From Chitinophaga pinensis (GTDB lineage Bacteria > Bacteroidota > Bacteroidia > Flavobacteriales > Flavobacteriaceae), in the NCBI GenBank assembly GCA_943324925.2, contig CALPNL020000133.1:1-5529 (forward strand): a stretch of 5,529 nt of DNA, written 5' to 3'. Positions 1 through 5,529 of this stretch are shown here, piece after piece (the stretch's first letter is position 1; every line of letters begins with the position of its first letter). Both the position numbers and the translations under genes were made by a program. Under the pieces are notes generated by a model. The model was not told the DNA's origin, did not search any database, and worked only from the letters and a program-made list of their open reading frames with translations.

Positions 1-1304
1 CAATCAATAAAGAATTTGATAAAATCCAAGAGGATTTGAAAGAGTTGCAGAAAGAAAATAAAGAGTTAAAATCACCAATAGACCTTCCTAAAGAGGCTGA
101 AAAGGAAAACAGCATTAACGAAGATTTGAAAAAAGCCACAGACGAATTGCAGAAACAAAATAAGTCCAAGGCTAAACCAAAACAAAAGAGCGCCTCAAAG
201 AAAATGAAGGAAATGAGCAGCGACATGAAGGAGGGAATGGCGGACGCAGAAATGGATCAGCTAGAGGAAGACGTAAAAATGCTTCGTCAGATCCTAGATA
301 ATTTGCTTGCGTATTCCTTTTCTCAAGAGGATTTAATGAAGCAATTTAAAGGTTTAAAACGGGGGTCACCCTCGTTTAATAAGGATTTAAAAATCCAGCA
401 AAACCTGAAACAGCAATTCAAACATATTGACGACAGCTTGTTTGCAATGTCGTTAAGAAACCCAAGAATCGCCGAAAATATTACCCAAGAAATAGGAAAC
501 GTTCATTATAACATTGATAAGGCGTTAGATGATTTTGTAGATTCCCAAATTTCAAAAGGCCTTTCACGCCAACAATATGCAATTTCTGCCTCAAATAAAC
601 TGGCGGATTTTCTAAGCGCTACGCTAAGCAATATGCAATCAGAAATGAAAATGTCCGGCTCTGGCAAAGGTGGTAAACCCAAACCAGGTAAAGGGCAGGG
701 ATCTGGAATGCAGCTTCCGGACATTATAAAAAAGCAAGAAGGACTTGGTGAAAAAATGAAAGAGGGGATGAAAAAAGGGAATAAGCCAGGAGAAGGAACC
801 AAGCCCGGACAAGGCGAAAAGGGCAAGTCTAAAGGGGACGGGAAATCAGGAAATGGCGACACCCCAAACGGAGAAAGCGGTGACGATGGCGAAGGCAATG
901 CCGGCGAAATCATGAAAATATATCAAGAACAAAAACAACTTCGCGAGGCATTAGAAAATGCCCTAAATAAAGAAGGCATGGGCGGCAATGGCCAAAATGC
1001 GATGGAGCAAATGAAGCAAATTGAAAAGCAATTATTGAACAAGGGTTTCAACAACGAAACGCTACAGAAAATATTGAATTTACAATATGAGCTTTTAAAA
1101 TTGGAAAAAGCAGCCCAACAGCAAGGCGAAGAAAAGAAGCGACAGTCGCAAACCAATCAAAAACAATTCAATAACCAAAGCAAGCCGCTTCCTGCGAATT
1201 TGCAAGAATATCTCAACAGCATTGAAATTTTAAACCGACAAACCTTACCTTTGCGTTCCAATTTTAACCAGAAGGTTCAAGAATATTTTAAAAACAATGA
1301 TTAG
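1..1304 (+). CDS. DUF4175-type coiled-coil/low-complexity protein, C-terminal part (5' end outside window)
   Basis: The reading frame is open from base 3 through the TAG at 1302-1304, giving 433 visible residues; the true start lies to the left. A TTG at 36-38 could be mistaken for a start, but the same frame continues upstream without a stop and with the same Lys/Glu-rich composition, so the gene is truncated by the window edge. The visible part is highly charged and predicted helical: Lys/Glu/Gln-rich coiled-coil stretches, then a Gly/Lys/Pro-rich low-complexity linker (about 655-905), then another Gln/Lys/Glu-rich helical segment to the end. This composition and the position directly before ybeY match the large DUF4175 family proteins of Flavobacteria, which usually carry N-terminal membrane helices (not visible here). 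Function is unknown; a cell-envelope role is only a guess. Its last 8 bases overlap ybeY, suggesting co-transcription. The family call rests on recalled composition and synteny, not on a search. Confidence 0.8.
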   Translation, partial: INKEFDKIQEDLKELQKENKELKSPIDLPKEAEKENSINEDLKKATDELQKQNKSKAKPKQKSASKKMKEMSSDMKEGMADAEMDQLEEDVKMLRQILDNLLAYSFSQEDLMKQFKGLKRGSPSFNKDLKIQQNLKQQFKHIDDSLFAMSLRNPRIAENITQEIGNVHYNIDKALDDFVDSQISKGLSRQQYAISASNKLADFLSATLSNMQSEMKMSGSGKGGKPKPGKGQGSGMQLPDIIKKQEGLGEKMKEGMKKGNKPGEGTKPGQGEKGKSKGDGKSGNGDTPNGESGDDGEGNAGEIMKIYQEQKQLREALENALNKEGMGGNGQNAMEQMKQIEKQLLNKGFNNETLQKILNLQYELLKLEKAAQQQGEEKKRQSQTNQKQFNNQSKPLPANLQEYLNSIEILNRQTLPLRSNFNQKVQEYFKNND

Positions 1305-1716
1305 TTTTAATTACGAAACCGAATTTGAATTGCAGAACGAGTCCGATTTTTCCAAGTGGCTTTCGGAGGTAATTCTTTCTGAAAACAAAAAAGAAGGGGA
1401 GATCAATTATATTTTTTGTGACGACGACTATTTGTTGGAAATCAACCAGCAATATTTGGATCACGACACCTTGACCGACATCATAAGTTTCGACTATTCC
1501 GTTGGAAATGAGATAAATGGAGATATTTTTGTGTCGGTTGAACGGGTAAAAGAGAACGCGTCCGACTATAAAGTGACTTTCCACGAAGAAATTCAACGTG
1601 TTTTAGTTCATGGGATTTTGCATTATTGCGGATATAAAGATAAAACCGAATCTGACGAGCTTATTATGAGAGCTAAAGAAGAAGAGAAGATGAAAATGTT
1701 TCACGTGGAACAATAA
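1297..1716 (+). CDS. ybeY: Endoribonuclease YbeY (rRNA maturation factor)
   Basis: This 139-residue protein is a member of the YbeY/UPF0054 family, metal-dependent single-strand endoribonucleases involved in 16S rRNA 3' end maturation and ribosome quality control in the cytoplasm. Visible signatures are the DTLTDIISFDY segment (residues 57-67, equivalent to the family's H-x-TDVLSF motif), GDIFVSVERVKENA (75-88), and the metal motif HGILHYCGYKD (105-115). The family's usual motif is H-x3-H-x5-H; here H105 and H109 are present but the third position is D115, a substitution I recall as common in Bacteroidetes YbeY proteins. The ATG at 1297 lies inside the end of the upstream DUF4175-type gene (8-base overlap), indicating translational coupling. 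Length is slightly short compared with the roughly 150-residue E. coli protein. The last six codons (MFHVEQ, 134-139) are written by a parS site, so the C-terminal tail is probably set by DNA function rather than by enzyme function. Confidence 0.95.
   Translation: MISFNYETEFELQNESDFSKWLSEVILSENKKEGEINYIFCDDDYLLEINQQYLDHDTLTDIISFDYSVGNEINGDIFVSVERVKENASDYKVTFHEEIQRVLVHGILHYCGYKDKTESDELIMRAKEEEKMKMFHVEQ
1697..1712. other. parS: parS centromere-like site 1 (ParB binding), inside ybeY
   Basis: The sequence TGTTTCACGTGGAACA is the exact complement-strand form of TGTTCCACGTGAAACA, which fits the widely conserved chromosomal parS consensus TGTTNCACGTGAAACA, with the CACGTG core. It is a 16-base near-palindrome that loads the CTP-dependent clamp protein ParB for chromosome segregation. 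It lies in the last codons of ybeY, spelling ATG-TTT-CAC-GTG-GAA-CAA before the TAA stop. ParB itself is not encoded in the window. The identification is by sequence match and is strengthened by two more copies nearby. Confidence 0.92.
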
Positions 1717-1721
1717 CTATC

Positions 1722-1743
1722 AGAAGCGAAATTTTAGGCTTCT
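1722..1743 (+). terminator. Possible hairpin after ybeY (weak terminator)
   Basis: AGAAGC (1722-1727) and GCTTCT (1738-1743) form a perfect 6-base stem with a 10-base loop, starting 6 bases after the ybeY stop. It is followed by a moderately T-rich stretch (about 1749-1757) but no clean U-tract, because CGAGAA intervenes. It could weakly end the DUF4175-ybeY transcript before the separate mnmG promoter, or it could be chance. Confidence 0.3.
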
Positions 1744-1804
1744 CGAGAATTTATTTTCCCGCTTTCATTCCAAATCTCTCGAAAAATTTCTCGAGGATTT
1801 TCCC
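1740..1804. repeat. Repeated TTCTCGAG element between parS sites 1 and 2
   Basis: TTCTCGAG occurs at 1740-1747 (within the perfect palindrome TTCTCGAGAA, 1740-1749) and again at 1788-1795. Both are followed by a similar AT-rich run ending in TTTTCCC (ends at 1760 and 1804). A third TCTCGA is at 1777-1782, and together with the second copy it makes an imperfect inverted repeat, CTCGA (1778-1782) with TCGAG (1791-1795). The repeats sit just upstream of the presumed mnmG promoter. They could be an operator or a degenerate duplication; no known regulator motif is recognised. Confidence 0.45.
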
Positions 1805-1828
1805 TTCAATCCGGGCTATTATTTTTTG

Positions 1829-1836
1829 TATTTTTG
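1829..1836 (+). promoter_or_regulatory. Candidate mnmG promoter -7 element (Bacteroidetes type)
   Basis: TATTTTTG matches the Bacteroidetes primary-sigma -7 consensus TAnnTTTG at every fixed position. It lies about 70 bases before the mnmG start, so transcription would begin around 1842-1846 and the second parS site would be in the 5' leader. The upstream TTTG/TTG (-33) element is not clear: only a T-rich TTTTCCCTTC stretch is at a suitable distance. T-rich sequence makes chance matches common. Confidence 0.5.
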
Positions 1837-1858
1837 CATTTGAATTGTCAGAAAAAAA

Positions 1859-1874
1859 TGTTTCACGTGGAACA
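1859..1874. other. parS: parS centromere-like site 2, in the mnmG leader
   Basis: TGTTTCACGTGGAACA is identical in all 16 bases and in orientation to site 1, 162 bases downstream of it. It lies between the presumed promoter and the mnmG start. The preceding A gives an ATG at 1858 that opens an 11-codon reading frame (MFHVEHSYNDY, stop 1891-1893), out of frame with mnmG and most simply a by-product of the parS sequence. ParB spreading from this site could affect mnmG transcription, but that is speculation. Confidence 0.93.
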
Positions 1875-1904
1875 CAGTTATAACGATTATTAAATAAAAA
1901 GAAA

Positions 1905-3776
1905 TTGTTTCAAGATACTTACGATGTTATTGTTGTTGGTGCCGGCCATGCCGGATCAGAAGCCGCTGCCGCTGCCGCTAATTTAGGAGCCAAAACCTTA
2001 TTGGTTACCATGAGCTTGCAAAACATTGCCCAAATGTCTTGTAATCCCGCCATGGGAGGAATTGCTAAAGGTCAAATTGTAAGAGAAATTGATGCGCTGG
2101 GAGGTTATTCAGGGATCGTATCTGACAATACCGCCATCCAATTCAAAATGTTGAACAAATCAAAAGGCCCTGCAATGTGGTCGCCGAGAGTTCAAAGTGA
2201 CCGAATGCGATTTGCCGAAGAATGGAGATTGATGTTGGAGCAAACCCCCAACCTTGACTTTTATCAAGAAATGGTATCGGGATTAATTATCGAAAACGGA
2301 CAAATAAAAGGGATTAAAACCTCTTTGGGAATTCAAATAAAAGCGAAAACGGTAGTGCTTACCAACGGGACTTTTCTAAACGGATTAATTCATATTGGTG
2401 AAAAACAATTTGGAGGAGGTAGAGCCGGCGAAAGCGCTGCTTACGGTGTTACTGAAGATTTAGTAAAAGCAGGATTTGAATCGGGAAGAATGAAAACAGG
2501 AACCCCGCCAAGAGTCGATGGAAGGTCTTTGGATTATTCTAAAATGAATGAGGAGAAAGGCGATTTAAAACCAGATAAATTCTCTTATTCAGACATTACC
2601 AAACCACTATCTCTCCAAAAATCGTGTTACATGACGTACACTTCTTTGGGTGTTCATGACATTTTAAGAGAAGGATTTGACCGGTCTCCGATGTTTAACG
2701 GAAGAATAAAAAGTCTTGGGCCAAGATATTGTCCTTCCATTGAAGATAAAATAAATCGATTTGCCGATAAAGAAAGACACCAGTTATTTGTGGAGCCCGA
2801 AGGATGGAATACCGTTGAGGTTTATGTAAATGGATTTTCAACCTCATTGCCTGAAGACATCCAATTTAAAGCATTAAGTTCAGTTGTAGGTTTTGAAAAA
2901 GTTAAGTTTTTCAGACCGGGTTACGCCATCGAATACGACTATTTCCCCCCAACACAATTAAAACACACGCTAGAAACGAAGTTGGTAGAAGGACTTTATT
3001 TTGCTGGACAAATTAATGGAACTACAGGTTATGAAGAAGCAGCGTCACAAGGATTAATGGCAGGAATCAATGCGGCATTAAAAGTTCAAGAAAGAGCACC
3101 TTTAATTTTGAAAAGAGACGAAGCTTATATTGGGGTTTTAATCGACGATTTAATTACTAAAGGAACCGAAGAACCTTATAGAATGTTTACTTCTAGAGCG
3201 GAGTTCAGAACGTTATTGCGTCAAGACAATGCCGATTTTCGATTGACACCACTTTCCCATGAAATTGGATTAGCGTCAGAAAAACGTCTTCGAAGAATGG
3301 AACACAAGCTTAATGAATCTGAAAAAATGGTGGCTTTCTTTAAAGAAACTAGCATTACACCAGCAGAAGCAAATCCTATTTTAGAAGCCAAAGAAACCGC
3401 CTTAATTGATCAGTCCGACAAGATGTTTAAAATGTTTTCTCGCCCTCAAATTGACCTTGAAGACATGATGAAATTAGACAAGGTTAATGATTATATAGAT
3501 GCAAATGATATCGATTTGGAGATTTTGGAACAAGCAGAAATCCAAGTTAAATATTCAGGATATATTGAAAAGGAAAGAAACAACGCCAATAAATTATTGC
3601 GTTTAGAAGATTTAAAAATCCCAGAGGATTTCGATTACAACAACATCAAATCGATGTCGATAGAAGCCAAGCAAAAACTTTCAAAAATTAGACCTGTAAC
3701 CATTTCACAAGCCTCTAGAATTAGCGGTGTTTCCCCAAGCGATATTTCAGTTTTGTTAATTTATATGGGGCGTTAA
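1905..3776 (+). CDS. mnmG: tRNA uridine-5-carboxymethylaminomethyl modification enzyme MnmG (GidA)
   Basis: This 623-residue protein is the normal length for MnmG. With MnmE (not in this window), this FAD- and NADH-dependent cytoplasmic enzyme installs the cmnm5 group on the wobble uridine (U34) of certain tRNAs. Visible features are the N-terminal FAD-binding Rossmann motif GAGHAG (12-17), SCNPAMGGIAKG (45-56) with conserved C46, the family signature GPRYCPSIEDK (272-282) with conserved C276, the second signature starting AGQINGTTGYEEAASQG (367-383), and a C-terminal helical domain (about 550-623) used in the family for MnmE and tRNA contact. The start is TTG at 1905: the frame has a stop at 1881-1883 with no ATG between, and the first internal ATG (codon 36) would remove the FAD motif. 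MFQDTYDVIVVGAGHAG also aligns with the usual N-terminus. Upstream is A-rich with no Shine-Dalgarno, as usual in Flavobacteria. The gene is bracketed by parS sites. Confidence 0.97.
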   Translation: MFQDTYDVIVVGAGHAGSEAAAAAANLGAKTLLVTMSLQNIAQMSCNPAMGGIAKGQIVREIDALGGYSGIVSDNTAIQFKMLNKSKGPAMWSPRVQSDRMRFAEEWRLMLEQTPNLDFYQEMVSGLIIENGQIKGIKTSLGIQIKAKTVVLTNGTFLNGLIHIGEKQFGGGRAGESAAYGVTEDLVKAGFESGRMKTGTPPRVDGRSLDYSKMNEEKGDLKPDKFSYSDITKPLSLQKSCYMTYTSLGVHDILREGFDRSPMFNGRIKSLGPRYCPSIEDKINRFADKERHQLFVEPEGWNTVEVYVNGFSTSLPEDIQFKALSSVVGFEKVKFFRPGYAIEYDYFPPTQLKHTLETKLVEGLYFAGQINGTTGYEEAASQGLMAGINAALKVQERAPLILKRDEAYIGVLIDDLITKGTEEPYRMFTSRAEFRTLLRQDNADFRLTPLSHEIGLASEKRLRRMEHKLNESEKMVAFFKETSITPAEANPILEAKETALIDQSDKMFKMFSRPQIDLEDMMKLDKVNDYIDANDIDLEILEQAEIQVKYSGYIEKERNNANKLLRLEDLKIPEDFDYNNIKSMSIEAKQKLSKIRPVTISQASRISGVSPSDISVLLIYMGR

Positions 3777-3807
3777 TGATTTCTGATTTTAGATTGCAGA
3801 ATGCTAA

Positions 3808-3823
3808 TGTTCCACGTGAAACT
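3808..3823. other. parS: parS centromere-like site 3, downstream of mnmG
   Basis: TGTTCCACGTGAAACT matches TGTTCCACGTGAAACA at 15 of 16 bases; only the last base differs. It reads in the opposite orientation to sites 1 and 2 and starts 31 bases after the mnmG stop codon ends, 1949 bases from site 2. The core CACGTG and both flanks are intact, so ParB binding is expected, perhaps a little weaker. Confidence 0.88.
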
Positions 3824-3888
3824 ACTTTGTTAAATCTCGCTATTATTGAGCTGTTCCGATTTTCAGTTTAAAATTTCAATATTAAAAT

Positions 3889-4749
3889 ATGGATATTTCT
3901 AATAAAAAACATTTTCTTACCGTAATTGATTATTCGGTTTCTAAGGAGGCTTTCGACTTGTATTACGATCAAGATTTAGATATGTTAATTACTTCGCCGC
4001 AGCCTTCTCCTGAAAATCTAGGGAAGTATTATGAAAGTACCGACTATATTTCTCACACGGATTCAAAACGCTCCTTATTTGAAAAAGCCTATCATTTTGT
4101 AAAAGGAATTGCATTAAATAACAAATTAAATTTGATTAATAATTGCAGTGCCACAAAGGGCAATTTATTAGATATTGGAGCCGGAACCGGAGATTTTTTA
4201 TTAACCGCCAAACAAAATGGTTGGAACACTATTGGGGTGGAGCCAAGCGAAAAAGCCAAAGGAATTGCAATTAATAAAGGAATCAAATTTTCAGATTCTA
4301 CACAAGAATTAGAAAGTCACTCTTTTGATGTAATTACCATGTGGCATGTTTTAGAGCATGTTCCCAATTTGGAAATTCAAATTGGAGAATTAAAAAGATT
4401 GGTTAAACCAAATGGAACTATAATTATTGCGGTTCCTAATTATAAATCTTACGACGCTAATTATTACGGGAAATTCTGGGCTGCATTTGATGTGCCAATT
4501 CACTTCTGGCATTTTTCCAAAACAGCGATCCAATTGATTTTTGAAAAAGAAAATATAAAATTAGAAAAAGTACTTCCAATGAAGTTTGATTCATTTTATG
4601 TGAGTTTGCTTTCGGAAAAATATAAAAATGGCAAAATGAATTTTGTAAAAGCAATTTGGATTGGGTTAGTGTCAAATTGGAAAGCAAAAAGAAGTTCCGA
4701 ATATTCTTCGCACATTTATGTGTTAAAAAACGACCAAAAAGCAATTTAA
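3889..4749 (+). CDS. Class I SAM-dependent methyltransferase, substrate unknown
   Basis: This 286-residue soluble protein has a class I (Rossmann-fold) methyltransferase core of the Methyltransf_23/UbiE-COQ3-like type. Motif I is LLDIGAGTGDF (93-103), the glycine-rich SAM-binding loop; the acidic residue after strand 2 is in GVEPS (E118); FDVITMWHVLEHVPN (146-160) is the motif with the typical HVLEH sequence; LVKPNGTIIIAVPN (171-184) is the late strand region. The N-terminal 60 residues (with PQPSPENLGKYYES and DYISHTDSKRS) and the FDVPIHFWHFS segment (200-210) resemble a group commonly found in Flavobacteria and may form the substrate side. The substrate cannot be told from sequence. There is no signal peptide. 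The ATG at 3889 has only an A/T-rich upstream and no Shine-Dalgarno. It follows mnmG by 112 bases and could be read from its own promoter or by read-through. A role in lipid, quinone or sugar methylation would be a guess. Confidence 0.9.
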   Translation: MDISNKKHFLTVIDYSVSKEAFDLYYDQDLDMLITSPQPSPENLGKYYESTDYISHTDSKRSLFEKAYHFVKGIALNNKLNLINNCSATKGNLLDIGAGTGDFLLTAKQNGWNTIGVEPSEKAKGIAINKGIKFSDSTQELESHSFDVITMWHVLEHVPNLEIQIGELKRLVKPNGTIIIAVPNYKSYDANYYGKFWAAFDVPIHFWHFSKTAIQLIFEKENIKLEKVLPMKFDSFYVSLLSEKYKNGKMNFVKAIWIGLVSNWKAKRSSEYSSHIYVLKNDQKAI

Positions 4750-4771
4750 AGCGATTTAAAAGGTGTTTTTT
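4725..4771 (+). terminator. Weak candidate terminator overlapping the methyltransferase stop
   Basis: AAAAAAC (4725-4731) can pair with GTTTTTT (4765-4771), and ACC (4733-4735) with GGT (4762-4764), leaving one bulged G. This gives a 10-pair stem around a 26-base loop that contains the TAA stop. The 3' arm ends in six Ts, as in A/T-flanked terminators, but the loop is large and the GC core is small, so this is only a possibility. Confidence 0.25.
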
Positions 4772-4812
4772 CGGGTCGGCATAAATTATAGTGTTGTTTT
4801 TGTAAAATTAGC

Positions 4813-4894
4813 GGAAACGAGCTTAAATAAATCCAGTTTTTATAACTTATTATTATAGCAATCTAAAAAGCTATTATAAAAACTTATAGTTTCC
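4813..4894. repeat. Nested inverted repeat in the methyltransferase-OmpH gap
   Basis: The gap between 4750 and 4979 has no gene. It holds an 11-base perfect inverted repeat, AGTTTTTATAA (4835-4845) with TTATAAAAACT (4874-4884). An outer pair GGAAAC (4813-4818) with GTTTCC (4889-4894) and an inner pair ATAGC (4855-4859) with GCTAT (4870-4874) can form further arms, though the inner arm shares base 4874 with the main stem. The spacing between arms is uneven (16 bases on the left, 4 on the right). It may be an RNA hairpin in the OmpH leader, an operator, a terminator-like structure or the trace of a small element. No transposase or target duplication was seen. Confidence 0.5.
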
Positions 4895-4939
4895 AAAAAG
4901 GACAATTTTCAAACATTTTAGTTATTAAATTAAAATTTA

Positions 4940-4947
4940 TACTTTTA
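4940..4947 (+). promoter_or_regulatory. Weak candidate -7 element for the OmpH-like gene
   Basis: TACTTTTA matches the Bacteroidetes TAnnTTTG consensus except for the last base, 32 bases before the start codon. A T-rich TTTTAG stretch at 4915-4920 is at about the right distance for the -33 element. The region is very AT-rich, so a chance match is likely. Confidence 0.3.
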
Positions 4948-4979
4948 CCAACAATTAAAAAATCAATATCAAAAAAAGG

Positions 4980-5529
4980 ATGAAAAAATCATTAGTAATT
5001 ATCGCAATCGCATTTTCAATTATCTCATGCAATAAAAAAGCAGAAGTTACCTCAACCAAAACCGCTTATGTAGATACCTCAAAATTGATGATGGAGTCTA
5101 CCGAAGCAAAAGACATTGAAGCTAAATATAAAGCCAAATCACAAGAAATGGGTAAAGAGCTTGAAATCGAAATTGCAAAATTTAAAGCCGAAGCAGGTAG
5201 TTTTCAAAAAAATGCTCAAATGAATGGCCAAGCTTGGGCGCAACAAAAAGGAGCTGAGTTACAAAAAAGAGAGCAACAACTTCAATATGCGGAACAATCT
5301 ATAGCACAACAATTGCAACAAGAAAGTGGCGTAGAAATTGATTCTGTAGTAAGCAACGTTAAAAAGTTTATCAAATCTTACGGTAAAGAAAAAGGATACG
5401 CCTATATTTATGGAACTGGAGACGCCGCTTCGATATTATACGCAGAAGATAAATATGATATCACTAATGAGTTAATTAAACTTTTAAACGATAAGTACAA
5501 AGCTTCTAAATCTGAAGTTAAATCAGATG
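4980..5529 (+). CDS. OmpH/Skp-family periplasmic protein with lipoprotein signal (3' end at window edge)
   Basis: From the ATG at 4980 the frame is open to the last base, giving 183 residues without a stop. The N-terminus is a lipoprotein signal: MKK, a hydrophobic stretch (residues 5-15) and the lipobox IISC with C17 as the lipidated cysteine, followed by NKK. After that come the Skp/OmpH-like features: a short strand TAYVDTSKLMMES (28-40), a long charged Lys/Glu/Gln-rich helical hairpin (about 41-125) that would form the tentacle arms, and a return segment with YAYIYGTGDAASILYAEDKYDIT (140-162 region) ending in a helix, NELIKLLNDKY. Skp-type proteins are periplasmic chaperones for outer-membrane proteins; a chaperone role here is by family only. 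The visible length is near the full family length, so the stop is probably just outside. The upstream is A-rich with AGG touching the ATG, too close for a normal Shine-Dalgarno. Confidence 0.88.
   Translation, partial: MKKSLVIIAIAFSIISCNKKAEVTSTKTAYVDTSKLMMESTEAKDIEAKYKAKSQEMGKELEIEIAKFKAEAGSFQKNAQMNGQAWAQQKGAELQKREQQLQYAEQSIAQQLQQESGVEIDSVVSNVKKFIKSYGKEKGYAYIYGTGDAASILYAEDKYDITNELIKLLNDKYKASKSEVKSD

Noticed and set aside
36..38. TTG as the true start of the first gene
   Set aside because: The same frame is open to the window edge with matching Lys/Glu-rich coding sequence, so the gene begins further left.
655..905. Repeat array or mobile element in the GC-richer Gly/Lys-coding stretch
   Set aside because: It is irregular low-complexity coding sequence in frame with the gene, without regular repeat units.
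506..913. Open reading frame of 135 codons on the - strand
   Set aside because: It lies fully opposite the Gly/Lys/Pro-rich low-complexity part of the DUF4175-type gene and is a Pro/Ser/Phe-rich mirror of it, with no recognisable domain.
1288..1596. Open reading frame of 102 codons on the - strand
   Set aside because: It is antisense to ybeY, a well-supported gene, and shows no family motif.
1717..1904. oriC in the parS-rich gap
   Set aside because: parS and mnmG hint at origin proximity, but I saw no cluster of DnaA boxes (TTATCCACA-like) here or in the other gaps.
3781..3801. Terminator after mnmG (TTCTG / CAGAA)
   Set aside because: The stem is only 5 bases with an 11-base loop and has no T-run after it.
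3841..3848. TATTATTG as a promoter for the methyltransferase gene
   Set aside because: It misses one base of TAnnTTTG and the nearest TTTG (3826-3829) is only 11 bases upstream, too close for the -33 element.
4457..4744. Open reading frame of 95 codons on the - strand
   Set aside because: It is antisense to the methyltransferase C-terminal half, with no motif or plausible start signal.

Overview
This window looks like a chromosomal stretch from a low-GC member of the Bacteroidetes, most likely a Flavobacteriaceae species. The reasons are the gene content and order (DUF4175-type protein, ybeY, mnmG, a class I methyltransferase, an OmpH/Skp-like protein), A-rich sequences instead of Shine-Dalgarno sites before the starts, a perfect Bacteroidetes-type -7 element (TAnnTTTG) before mnmG, and a Bacteroidetes-style YbeY metal motif. 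All genes are on the + strand.

Layout. Bases 1-1304 hold the C-terminal part of a large coiled-coil/low-complexity DUF4175-type protein whose start lies left of the window. It overlaps ybeY (1297-1716, rRNA maturation endonuclease) by 8 bases, so the two are probably co-transcribed. A 188-base gap (1717-1904) carries a small hairpin, a repeated TTCTCGAG element and a likely promoter. mnmG (1905-3776, tRNA wobble-uridine modification) begins at a TTG codon. After a 112-base gap comes a class I SAM-dependent methyltransferase of unknown substrate (3889-4749). A 230-base AT-rich gap with a nested inverted repeat leads to an OmpH/Skp-like lipoprotein gene (from 4980) that runs off the right edge.

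The most notable non-coding signal is a set of three copies of the ParB-binding centromere sequence parS (TGTTTCACGTGGAACA or its complement). One is inside the last codons of ybeY (1697-1712), one is in the mnmG leader (1859-1874), and one is just after mnmG (3808-3823, 15 of 16 bases). They bracket mnmG, a gene often found near the replication origin, and suggest that this is a chromosome-segregation locus, probably in the origin-proximal part of the chromosome. No parA, parB, rsmG, dnaA or clear DnaA-box cluster is visible here, so nearness to oriC is an inference.

The genes are mostly housekeeping: ybeY and mnmG act in ribosome/tRNA quality, and the OmpH-like lipoprotein probably acts in the envelope. 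I see no mobile element, CRISPR array, tRNA or rRNA gene, and no clearly new multi-gene system. The parS cluster with one site embedded in a coding sequence is the main item of interest.
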